Made by a program: the position numbers and the translations under genes
The notes under the pieces: generated by a model
The model's database searches: none
What the model saw: only the letters and a program-made list of their open reading frames with translations
Told to the model about the DNA's origin: nothing
Part shown: positions 56,800 through 64,000 of the stretch, piece after piece
How positions within the stretch are numbered: the first letter of the stretch is position 1
How the letters are laid out: the number at the start of each line of letters is the position of its first letter
Assembly: GCF_011761265.1 (NCBI RefSeq)
Contig: NZ_JAAOZB010000002.1
Span: forward strand, 930,001 to 994,000
DNA from: Microbacterium halimionae
Lineage (GTDB): Bacteria > Actinomycetota > Actinomycetes > Actinomycetales > Microbacteriaceae
Reading direction: 5' to 3'
DNA: 64,000 nt

Positions 56800-57576
56800 A
56801 TGCTCGCCGAGCTCACTGCCGGCGCTGTCGAAGATGCCCAAAGCCGCGAACGAGTCCGAGCATTTGAGGTCGTCGAGAAGGAAGCCTTTGAGGCCGCGCC
56901 CGCGCGCGATGCTCTGAGCGCGCTCGCTCCGGCCGACCAGGTCAAGATCATCGCCGAGATCAAGCGTGCGAGCCCGTCGCGCGGAGATCTTGCTTCGATT
57001 ACCGATCCGGCCCTGCAAGCACGTCGCTATGAGCAGGGCGGCGCAAGCGCTATCTCCGTGCTCACCGAAGGCCGTAAGTTCAAGGGCAGCCTCGCCGACC
57101 TTGAAGCGGTAAAAGCTGCGGTGTCACTTCCGGTGCTCCGCAAAGACTTCATCGCAACGAGCTACCAGGTCTTCGAAGCTCGCGCAGCTGGTGCAGATCT
57201 CGTCCTGTTGATCGTCGCCGCGCTCGACCAGAAGCTCCTTTCAGATCTCCACGACCTCGTGCGAGAACTCGGCATGACTGCACTCGTTGAAACCCACTCT
57301 GCCGACGAAGTTTCGCGGGCCGTGGACATTGGCGCTGAAGTTATCGGAGTCAATGCAAGGGATTTGTCGACCTTCCAGCTTGATCGAGATCTCTTCGGTC
57401 GTCTCGTCGGCAGGATTCCCAGCGGTGTCGTCAAAATCGCTGAGTCTGCGGTCGTGGCGCCATCAGATGTTTCCCACTACCGCGCAGCGGGAGCCGACGT
57501 CGTGCTTGTCGGCGAAGCTCTCGTGACGGGTGACCCCGTTGCCACGCTGCGTGCATTTCGAGGAGAGAACGCATGA
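56800..57576 (+). CDS. trpC: Indole-3-glycerol phosphate synthase
   Basis: A 258-residue TIM barrel of the tryptophan route. [41 protein letters not shown] and [11 protein letters not shown] are its catalytic and binding motifs. It is monofunctional, not fused to trpF. ATG 56800 lies 2 bp after the previous stop. It overlaps trpB by 4 nt. Confidence 0.97.
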   Translation: MLAELTAGAVEDAQSRERVRAFEVVEKEAFEAAPARDALSALAPADQVKIIAEIKRASPSRGDLASITDPALQARRYEQGGASAISVLTEGRKFKGSLADLEAVKAAVSLPVLRKDFIATSYQVFEARAAGADLVLLIVAALDQKLLSDLHDLVRELGMTALVETHSADEVSRAVDIGAEVIGVNARDLSTFQLDRDLFGRLVGRIPSGVVKIAESAVVAPSDVSHYRAAGADVVLVGEALVTGDPVATLRAFRGENA

Positions 57577-58781
57577 GCCTTCGCGACATCCACGGACCAT
57601 TCTTCGGCGACTTCGGCGGCAGATTCATGCCCGAATCGCTCATCGCTGCGATCGATGAGCTGACAGCTGTGTACGAGTCAGCGATGGTTGACCCGAAGTT
57701 CACGGCCGAGCTCGCATCGCTGTTGCATTCGTATGCCGGAAGGCCCTCGCCAATCACCGAGGTTCCACGTTTCGCGGAGTACGCCGGCGGAGCGCGGGTC
57801 TTTCTCAAGCGTGAAGATCTCAACCACACTGGCTCTCACAAAATCAACAACGTCTTGGGGCAGGCACTTCTCACCAAACGCCTCGGTAAGACTCGTGTCA
57901 TCGCCGAGACCGGCGCCGGACAGCACGGTGTAGCCACAGCGACCGCCGCTGCGCTCTTCGGGTTCGAGTGCACGATTTACATGGGCGAGGTTGACACCGA
58001 ACGTCAGGCGCTGAATGTCGCCCGCATGCGGCTTTTGGGCGCGGAAGTGATTCCAGTGACCACCGGTTCACGCACGCTCAAAGACGCCATCAACGAGGCA
58101 TATCGCGACTGGGTGGCTTCCGTCGAAACGACGAACTACATTTTCGGCACCGCTGCGGGCCCCCACCCGTTCCCCTCGATGGTGCGTGATTTCCAGAAAG
58201 TTATCGGCGAAGAAGCCCGCGCGCAGCTCATTGCGGAAGCCGGTCGGCTTCCCGACGCCGTCTTTGCTTGCGTCGGAGGCGGCTCGAACGCAATCGGCAT
58301 GTTCGATGCGTTCCTTGATGACGCAGATGTGCGTCTCTACGGCGTTGAAGCTGCCGGTGACGGAGTAGACACGCCGAAGCATGCGGCCTCAATTGAGCGT
58401 GGTCGACCCGGGGTTCTTCACGGGGCGAAGACCTTTGTTCTGCAAGACGAAGACGGCCAGACTGTGGAGTCGCACTCCATTTCTGCGGGGCTTGACTATC
58501 CGGGCGTCGGTCCGGCTCACGCGTGGCTTTCGGAGTTAGGTCGAGCCGAGTACATTCCTGCCACCGACGACGAAGCAATGCAGGCGCTGAGATTGCTGTC
58601 GAAGACTGAGGGAATCATCCCCGCAATCGAGACAGCTCACGCTCTCGCCGGCGCAATGCGCATCGGACGGGAGATGGGCCCTGACGGCGTTATCGCCATC
58701 TGCCTCTCCGGGCGTGGCGATAAAGACATGGACACCGCCGCTCGGTACTTCGAGCTGTACGACGAACAGGCCACATCTTGA
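57573..58781 (+). CDS. trpB: Tryptophan synthase beta subunit
   Basis: A 402-residue PLP enzyme joining indole and serine. [11 protein letters not shown] starts the protein. The PLP lysine is Lys90 in [10 protein letters not shown], and [13 protein letters not shown] and VGGGSNAIG bind the cofactor phosphate. It overlaps trpC (ATGA) and trpA (TTGA), keeping subunits in step. Confidence 0.98.
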   Translation: MSLRDIHGPFFGDFGGRFMPESLIAAIDELTAVYESAMVDPKFTAELASLLHSYAGRPSPITEVPRFAEYAGGARVFLKREDLNHTGSHKINNVLGQALLTKRLGKTRVIAETGAGQHGVATATAAALFGFECTIYMGEVDTERQALNVARMRLLGAEVIPVTTGSRTLKDAINEAYRDWVASVETTNYIFGTAAGPHPFPSMVRDFQKVIGEEARAQLIAEAGRLPDAVFACVGGGSNAIGMFDAFLDDADVRLYGVEAAGDGVDTPKHAASIERGRPGVLHGAKTFVLQDEDGQTVESHSISAGLDYPGVGPAHAWLSELGRAEYIPATDDEAMQALRLLSKTEGIIPAIETAHALAGAMRIGREMGPDGVIAICLSGRGDKDMDTAARYFELYDEQATS

Positions 58782-59569
58782 CTTCACGTGTTGCCGCCGC
58801 GATCGATGCGGCTCATGCCGAGGGGCGCGCAGCCTTCATCGGGTATCTTCCCCTTGGTTTTCCTGACTTGGAAACAAGCATCGAAGCTGCTGTGACGCTC
58901 GCTGAAAGCGGTGCAGATGTCATCGAACTTGGGCCCCCCTATTCGGATCCTGTGATGGACGGCGTCGTCATTCAAGAAGCCACGCAGGCAGCACTAGCCG
59001 GCGGGTTCCGACTGCGCGATATTTTTCCCGCGATCGCTGAAATCACGAGCCGAACAGACGTGCCTGTCGTTGTGATGACATATTGGAACCCGGTTTTCCA
59101 ATACGGCGTCGATCGATATGCCGATGATCTCGCGGCAGCCGGGGGAGCAGGGCTGATCACTCCCGACGTCACACCCGAGTCGGCTCCGGAGTGGATTGCA
59201 GCGAGTGATCGCACGGGTCTTGACCGCATTTTTCTTGCATCGCCGACATCATCGGATGACCGACTTCGAGTCGTGGTCGAAAACTCTCGCGGGTTTGTCT
59301 ACACGGTGTCCACGATGGGGATCACTGGGGAGCGCGCTGACCTAGACGCTGCGGCGCGCACGCTTGTGGGGCGCTTGCGAGACGCTGGCGCAGAGCATGC
59401 CTGCGTGGGAATTGGCATCTCAACTTCTGCTCACGTTGCAGGTGTTTCCGAATACGCCGATGGTGCAATCGTGGGTACAGCGCTCGTTCGAGCCCTGCGG
59501 GATGGCGGTTTGTCTGAGCTCGCGGCGACAGCAAAAGAGCTGTCGAGCGGAACTCGGCGTCAGTCGTAG
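58778..59569 (+). CDS. trpA: Tryptophan synthase alpha subunit
   Basis: A 263-residue subunit cleaving indole-3-glycerol phosphate. [28 protein letters not shown] with the catalytic Glu and Asp, and [16 protein letters not shown] are present. The ELGPPYSDP motif has Pro where Ile or Val is usual. The start is TTG overlapping the trpB stop. Its stop TAG begins the lgt -10 hexamer. Confidence 0.96.
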   Translation: MTSRVAAAIDAAHAEGRAAFIGYLPLGFPDLETSIEAAVTLAESGADVIELGPPYSDPVMDGVVIQEATQAALAGGFRLRDIFPAIAEITSRTDVPVVVMTYWNPVFQYGVDRYADDLAAAGGAGLITPDVTPESAPEWIAASDRTGLDRIFLASPTSSDDRLRVVVENSRGFVYTVSTMGITGERADLDAAARTLVGRLRDAGAEHACVGIGISTSAHVAGVSEYADGAIVGTALVRALRDGGLSELAATAKELSSGTRRQS

Positions 59570-59572
59570 ACT
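59567..59572 (+). promoter_or_regulatory. Putative -10 element of lgt
   Basis: TAGACT overlaps the trpA stop and lies 7 nt before ATG 59580; there is no ribosome site in between. A leaderless or near-leaderless message is likely. Confidence 0.4.
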
Positions 59573-59579
59573 CTTGAGC

Positions 59580-60563
59580 ATGACGTTCGCCTCCACGAGT
59601 GCGCTCTCCGGCGTTCTCGCCAGCATCCCGAGCCCTTCGATCAGTTACTTCGACATCGGTCCGGTGCGTATCCATTTCTACGCGCTGTGCATCATCGCCG
59701 GAATTATCGTCGCTGTCCTCCTCACGAACCGGCGTTTGACCAAGCGAGGGGTAGAGCCCTGGGCGGTTATCGACGTCGCACTTCTCGCGGTGCCGCTGGC
59801 GATAATCGGCGCACGTATTTTCCATGTGCTCACCCACCCGGGGTTCTACTTCGGTGAGGGAAAAGACATTCTCGCAGTCTTTTACATTTGGGAAGGCGGT
59901 ATCGCAATCTTCGGTGCCCTCCTTGGCGGGGCAGTCGGTGCATGGCTCGGTTGCAAATGGACGGGAATCCGCTTTTCTGCTTTTGCCGACGCTCTCGCTC
60001 CAGGCATGATCATTGCCCAGGCGCTAGGTCGATTCGGCAACTGGTTCAATCAGGAACTCTTCGGGCTTCCCACAAATCTGCCGTGGGGACTCGAGATCAA
60101 TCCTGACAATTCCGCGTTTCTGGCTGGATTGCCCACAGACACTCTCTTTCACCCCACGTTTTTGTATGAGGTGATCTGGAACCTCCTCGGTGCCGCGGTC
60201 ATCCTCTGGGCCGGTCGACGTTTTATGTTGCAGTGGGGCCGCTTGTTCGGTCTGTACCTGATTTGGTACAGCGCAGGGCGTATCTTCTGGGAGTCGATTC
60301 GCATTGACCCTAGCGAGATCATCTTTGGCCTGCGGACAAACGTGTGGGCCGCAATCTTCGGCGTCATCGTCGGTCTTGTCATTATGATCGTGCAGCATTA
60401 CCGTCACACCGGTTTCGAACCATCGCCCTACATGCCGGGTCGCGAGTGGAGCGGCGCTAGCACGGTACAATCACAAGAAGCTGATGACTACGTGGACGTG
60501 AGCGAGCCGCCCGCTTCCACTGTCGATCAAGGCAACGCCACAAGCTCCGCCGCCGCAAACTAA
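59580..60563 (+). CDS. lgt: Prolipoprotein diacylglyceryl transferase
   Basis: A 327-residue membrane enzyme with seven segments that attaches diacylglycerol to lipobox cysteines, the first step of lipoprotein maturation. It has YALCIIAGIIVAV, FYIWEGGIAIFGALLGG and the Lgt signature GRFGNWFNQELFGLPT with the key Arg. The C-terminal tail is hydrophilic and Ser/Ala-rich. ATG 59580 is the family start. The ABC binding lipoprotein in this window would be a substrate. Confidence 0.96.
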   Translation: MTFASTSALSGVLASIPSPSISYFDIGPVRIHFYALCIIAGIIVAVLLTNRRLTKRGVEPWAVIDVALLAVPLAIIGARIFHVLTHPGFYFGEGKDILAVFYIWEGGIAIFGALLGGAVGAWLGCKWTGIRFSAFADALAPGMIIAQALGRFGNWFNQELFGLPTNLPWGLEINPDNSAFLAGLPTDTLFHPTFLYEVIWNLLGAAVILWAGRRFMLQWGRLFGLYLIWYSAGRIFWESIRIDPSEIIFGLRTNVWAAIFGVIVGLVIMIVQHYRHTGFEPSPYMPGREWSGASTVQSQEADDYVDVSEPPASTVDQGNATSSAAAN

Positions 60564-60614
60564 GTCTCCGGGCCAACGTAGTCCCACTCCAGCATCAACG
60601 TGAGGACGGTAGGT

Positions 60615-63600
60615 ATGGCTTCGAGCCCCCGTCACAGCCCGACCGAAGCTTCGGTCGGCGGCGCATTCCCGCACAAGCAGGGTATGTACAACCCGGCATT
60701 CGAAAAGGATGCCTGTGGTTTGGCGATGGTCGCGACTCTGCGCGGTGAGCCAGGTCACGACATCATCGATTTGGCGCTCACGGCGCTTCGTAACCTCGAA
60801 CACCGCGGTGCCATCGGATCGGATGCGGGCACCGGCGATGGCGCCGGCATCCTGACACAGATGCCTGACGCATTCTTGCGTGCGGTCGTCGACTTCGAGT
60901 TGCCTCCCATGGGCGAATATGCGGCAGGAATGATCTTCCTGCCCATGGACTCCGAGCAGCGAGAAGCTCAGAAGGCTGGGATCGAGCAGATCGCACAAAG
61001 CGAGAACCTCGAGGTCTTGGGATGGCGTGAAGTTCCGACCGACGCTGAACACCTCGGCAAGCTCGCGTACAACGCGCGACCTGCCTTCGAACAGCTCTTC
61101 GTGAGCCGCCCGGCGGTCGGTGACGCTGCCGCGCTGTCTGGGATCGAGCTCGACCGACGCGTGTACCGACTTCGGAAGCGCTCTCGACACGACCTGGGCG
61201 CATACTTCGTTTCGTTGTCTGCGCGAACGCTCGGCTACAAGGGCATGGTCACGACTCTGCAGCTGGAGCCGTTCTACCCGGATCTCCAAGACGAGCGGTT
61301 CGCCTCTGAGCTCGCAGTCGTCCACTCGCGTTACTCCACGAACACTTTCCCGTCCTGGCCGCTCGCCCAGCCCCTTCGCATGCTCGCCCACAACGGTGAG
61401 ATAAACACCGTCAAGGGCAACCGCAACTGGATGCGGGCTCGCCAGTCACAGCTCGAATCGGAACTGCTTGGTGATATCAAGCCCCTCCTGCCGATCTGCT
61501 CAACCGGCGTAAGCGACTCAGCCTCATTCGACGAGGTTCTTGAGTTACTGACCCTCACCGGTCGCAGCCTCCCACACGCAATCATGATGATGGTGCCCGA
61601 GGCATACGAGAAGCAGACCGACATCGATCCGGACCTGCGCGCCTTCTACGACTACCACTCCATGCAGATGGAGCCGTGGGACGGACCTGCCGCGCTCATC
61701 TTCACCGACGGAACCCTCGTCGGTGCGACGCTCGACCGCAATGGACTACGTCCGGGCCGCTGGACAGAAACCACCGACGGACTCATCGTCATCGGTAGTG
61801 AAACCGGTGTGCTCGATTTTGCTCCCGAACGCATCAAGCGCCGCGGCCGCTTGCAGCCTGGCCGAATGTTCCTCGTTGACACGGCAGCGGGACGGATCGT
61901 TGAAGACGAAGAGATCAAGACCGACCTCGCGACAATGAAGCCTTGGAAGCAGTGGCTTGACGCGGGACGGGTGCGGCTTTCAGAGCTGCCTGAACGCGAG
62001 CACATTGTGCACCCGATCGCATCGATTACGCGTCGCCAGCGCACCTTCGGCTATACCGAAGAAGAGGTTCGCATTCTGCTCACGCCCATGGGTCAAAAGG
62101 GCGCCGAGCCGCTCGGTGCCATGGGAAGCGACACGCCCGTCGCTGTTCTGAGCGACCGCCCCCGTCTGCTCTTTGATTACTTCACTCAGCAGTTCGCGCA
62201 GGTGACCAACCCACCGCTCGACTCAATTCGAGAAGAAGTAGTGACGTCTCTGTCTCTCGGACTCGGCCCTGAGCCGAACCTCCTCACTTGGGGAGCGGAC
62301 CACGCGCGCACTGTCACACTCGACTTCCCGGTTATCGACAACGATGAACTGGCCAAGATCCAGCACATCGACACCGCCCTGCCTGGACGCACTTCGGTCA
62401 CGATTCGCGGTTTGTACCGCGTCGAGGCCGGTGCCAAGGGAATGCAGAAACGCCTCACCCAGATGTGCTCTGAGGTCGACCGCGCTATCGAAGACGGTGC
62501 CGAGTTCATCGTTCTGAGTGATCGCGACTCCAATAAGGATCTCGCACCCATTCCGTCGCTCCTCATGCTTGCGGCAATCCACCATCACCTGATTCGACGC
62601 GAAACGCGCATGAAGGTCGGGCTTGTCGTTGAAGCTGGTGACGTGCGGGAAGTGCACCACGTCGCGACACTCATCGGCTATGGGGCGTCCGCGGTTAACC
62701 CGTATCTCGCAATGGAAACTGCCGAGTATCTGGTGCGCGCGGGCTTCATCACCGGTATTACGCCCGAAAAGGCCGTCAAGAACCTCATCTACGCGCTCGG
62801 CAAGGGCGTGTTGAAGATCATGTCGAAGATGGGCATTTCGACCGTGTCGTCGTACGCCGGCGCACAGGTATTCGAAGCGGTCGGGCTCTCTCAAGACTTC
62901 GTCGACGAGTTCTTCTCTGGAACTGAGACGAAGCTCAGCGGCGTAGGCCTTGACGTCATCGCTAAGGAAAACGCCGCGCGCCATGCGTTTGCGTACCCAG
63001 AAGATGGTGCCGTGCGAGCTCACGAGAGGCTCTGGACCGGCGGCGAATATCAGTGGCGCCGCGATGGCACCCCCCACTTGTTCAACCCCGATACTGTTTT
63101 CCGGCTGCAGCACTCCACGCGAAACCGTCGATATGACATCTTCCGCGAGTACACAAAGTTGGTGGACGATCAGGCGGCAGAGCTGAAGACGCTTCGTGGT
63201 CTCTTCACGCTCCGCACCGGAACTCGCCCGCGTGTCCCTCTCGATGAGGTTGAGTCGGTGGCATCCATCGTCAAGCGCTTCTCTACCGGCGCGATGAGCT
63301 ACGGCTCTATCTCGAAGGAAGCTCACGAGACACTTGCTATTGCGATGAACTCCATCGGCGCGAAGTCCAATACGGGTGAGGGTGGCGAAGATGTTGATCG
63401 GCTGCTTGATCCCACTCGACGCAGCGCGATCAAACAGGTCGCATCCGGACGATTCGGCGTAACGAGCCTCTACCTGACGAATGCGGACGACATCCAGATC
63501 AAGCTCGCTCAGGGTGCAAAGCCAGGCGAAGGCGGACAGCTTCCGCCGACGAAGGTCTACCCATGGGTGGCACGTACCCGGCATGCGACCGCTGGTGTCG

Positions 63601-64000
63601 GCCTCATCTCGCCTCCACCGCACCACGACATCTATTCGATCGAAGACCTCAAGCAGCTCATTTTCGATTTGAAGCGCGCCAACCCTGCCGCACGCGTTCA
63701 CGTCAAGCTCGTGAGTCAGTCCGGAATCGGTGCTGTCGCGGCCGGTACGGCGAAAGCTCTTGCCGACGTCATCCTGGTGTCCGGACATGACGGTGGTACG
63801 GGTGCGAGCCCACTCAACTCTCTCAAGCACGCAGGAACTCCCTGGGAGTTGGGGCTTGCTGAGACGCAACAGACGCTCATGCTCAACGGCATGCGCGACC
63901 GCGTCTCTGTGCAGGTCGATGGCCAGCTGAAAACTGGCCGTGACGTAGTGATTGGTGCTCTTCTCGGCGCCGAAGAATTCGGCTTCGCAACTGCTCCTCT
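60615..64000 (+). CDS. gltB: Glutamate synthase, large subunit (3' end outside window)
   Basis: At least 1128 codons are open in one frame to the window edge. After a 33-residue propeptide the nucleophile Cys34 appears in [40 protein letters not shown] and [21 protein letters not shown] complete the glutaminase domain. The central domain follows, then the FMN domain with [41 protein letters not shown] and [13 protein letters not shown]. The iron-sulfur part and gltD would lie beyond. I followed the frame line by line and found no break. GGTAGG precedes ATG 60615. Confidence 0.97.
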   Translation, partial: MASSPRHSPTEASVGGAFPHKQGMYNPAFEKDACGLAMVATLRGEPGHDIIDLALTALRNLEHRGAIGSDAGTGDGAGILTQMPDAFLRAVVDFELPPMGEYAAGMIFLPMDSEQREAQKAGIEQIAQSENLEVLGWREVPTDAEHLGKLAYNARPAFEQLFVSRPAVGDAAALSGIELDRRVYRLRKRSRHDLGAYFVSLSARTLGYKGMVTTLQLEPFYPDLQDERFASELAVVHSRYSTNTFPSWPLAQPLRMLAHNGEINTVKGNRNWMRARQSQLESELLGDIKPLLPICSTGVSDSASFDEVLELLTLTGRSLPHAIMMMVPEAYEKQTDIDPDLRAFYDYHSMQMEPWDGPAALIFTDGTLVGATLDRNGLRPGRWTETTDGLIVIGSETGVLDFAPERIKRRGRLQPGRMFLVDTAAGRIVEDEEIKTDLATMKPWKQWLDAGRVRLSELPEREHIVHPIASITRRQRTFGYTEEEVRILLTPMGQKGAEPLGAMGSDTPVAVLSDRPRLLFDYFTQQFAQVTNPPLDSIREEVVTSLSLGLGPEPNLLTWGADHARTVTLDFPVIDNDELAKIQHIDTALPGRTSVTIRGLYRVEAGAKGMQKRLTQMCSEVDRAIEDGAEFIVLSDRDSNKDLAPIPSLLMLAAIHHHLIRRETRMKVGLVVEAGDVREVHHVATLIGYGASAVNPYLAMETAEYLVRAGFITGITPEKAVKNLIYALGKGVLKIMSKMGISTVSSYAGAQVFEAVGLSQDFVDEFFSGTETKLSGVGLDVIAKENAARHAFAYPEDGAVRAHERLWTGGEYQWRRDGTPHLFNPDTVFRLQHSTRNRRYDIFREYTKLVDDQAAELKTLRGLFTLRTGTRPRVPLDEVESVASIVKRFSTGAMSYGSISKEAHETLAIAMNSIGAKSNTGEGGEDVDRLLDPTRRSAIKQVASGRFGVTSLYLTNADDIQIKLAQGAKPGEGGQLPPTKVYPWVARTRHATAGVGLISPPPHHDIYSIEDLKQLIFDLKRANPAARVHVKLVSQSGIGAVAAGTAKALADVILVSGHDGGTGASPLNSLKHAGTPWELGLAETQQTLMLNGMRDRVSVQVDGQLKTGRDVVIGALLGAEEFGFATAP

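Noticed and set aside
62223..63869. A 548-codon open frame on the reverse strand
   Set aside because: It lies wholly inside gltB, whose frame is unbroken with family motifs on both sides. Its protein has no recognisable domain, and long antisense frames are common at this GC content.
60615..64000. Possible frameshift in gltB
   Set aside because: Checking the reading phase at every 60-base step showed no change from the ATG to the window edge.
1..64000. CRISPR arrays, insertion sequences, prophage genes, attachment sites
   Set aside because: No regularly spaced repeats, transposase-like proteins, integrases or target duplications were seen. The tRNA cluster has no partial tRNA copy nearby.

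Overview
The window is a continuous 64 kb stretch of an actinobacterial chromosome, most likely from a member of the Microbacteriaceae (Microbacterium-like). The grounds are the fairly high GC content, many GTG and TTG starts, and several actinobacterial hallmarks: a degenerate PriA without a P-loop, an mIHF domain attached to guanylate kinase, the Trp-associated membrane protein and HGxxPAAW protein of the trp locus, the DUF349 gene, and a TCGAAC-N4-GTTCG SOS box. The gene order is the conserved housekeeping order of Actinobacteria. I see no phage, insertion sequence, CRISPR array or obvious island.

Layout. 1-1.5 kb: the end of a PemK/MazF-like gene, a decayed DUF1275 membrane-protein pseudogene with two in-frame stops, and four tRNA genes (Val-CAC, Gly-GCC, Cys-GCA, Val-GAC) closed by a perfect 12-bp hairpin. 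1.5-5.3 kb: an SLC13/ArsB-like permease, thrS and a HIT-family phosphorylase. 5.3-8.3 kb: a vitamin B6 locus (pdxY, pdxS, pdxT) and a DUF1697 gene. 8.3-17 kb: yebC, ruvC, ruvA-ruvB behind a LexA box, yajC-secD-secF and relA. 17-21.6 kb: an AbiEi-like orphan, a DUF349 gene, a small membrane protein that looks like a cyclophilin stripped of its catalytic domain, rarA and rpsD. 21.6-31.6 kb: alaS-ruvX-mltG-aroE-aroC-aroK-aroB-aroQ, packed with overlaps, then efp and nusB. 31.7-33.3 kb: an unusual metallo-beta-lactamase/Rieske protein. 33.3-42.9 kb: the pyrimidine operon pyrR-pyrB-pyrC-(membrane protein)-carA-carB-pyrF running by stop/start overlaps into an mIHF-guanylate kinase fusion, preceded by a PyrR-binding RNA element. 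43-45.7 kb: an SsuABC/TauABC-like ABC transporter sitting between gmk and rpoZ, which are normally neighbours. 45.8-53.6 kb: rpoZ, metK, priA, fmt, rsmB, glsA (reverse strand) and rpe. 53.6-64 kb: hisE, hisG, hisF, hisI, trp-associated genes, trpC, trpB, trpA, lgt and the start of gltB, which runs off the window.

The genes form functional blocks: chorismate supply (aroECKBQ), its use in tryptophan synthesis (trpCBA), histidine synthesis, complete UMP synthesis except pyrD and pyrE, and translation, secretion and repair genes. Two genes usual at this locus in relatives are absent: coaBC between rpoZ and metK, and trpE between hisI and the Trp-associated membrane protein.

The most interesting signals are: a recurring TANNNT-like hexamer exactly 6 nt before start codons that lack a Shine-Dalgarno site, which points to leaderless mRNAs (most striking in the 32-bp glsA/rpe divergent gap); the LexA box placed before ruvA instead of ruvC; the mIHF-Gmk fusion; and the MBL-Rieske enzyme with a domain order opposite to that of CMP-Neu5Ac hydroxylase. 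I did not find a clear-cut undescribed multi-gene system. The MBL-Rieske protein is the best candidate for new enzymology.
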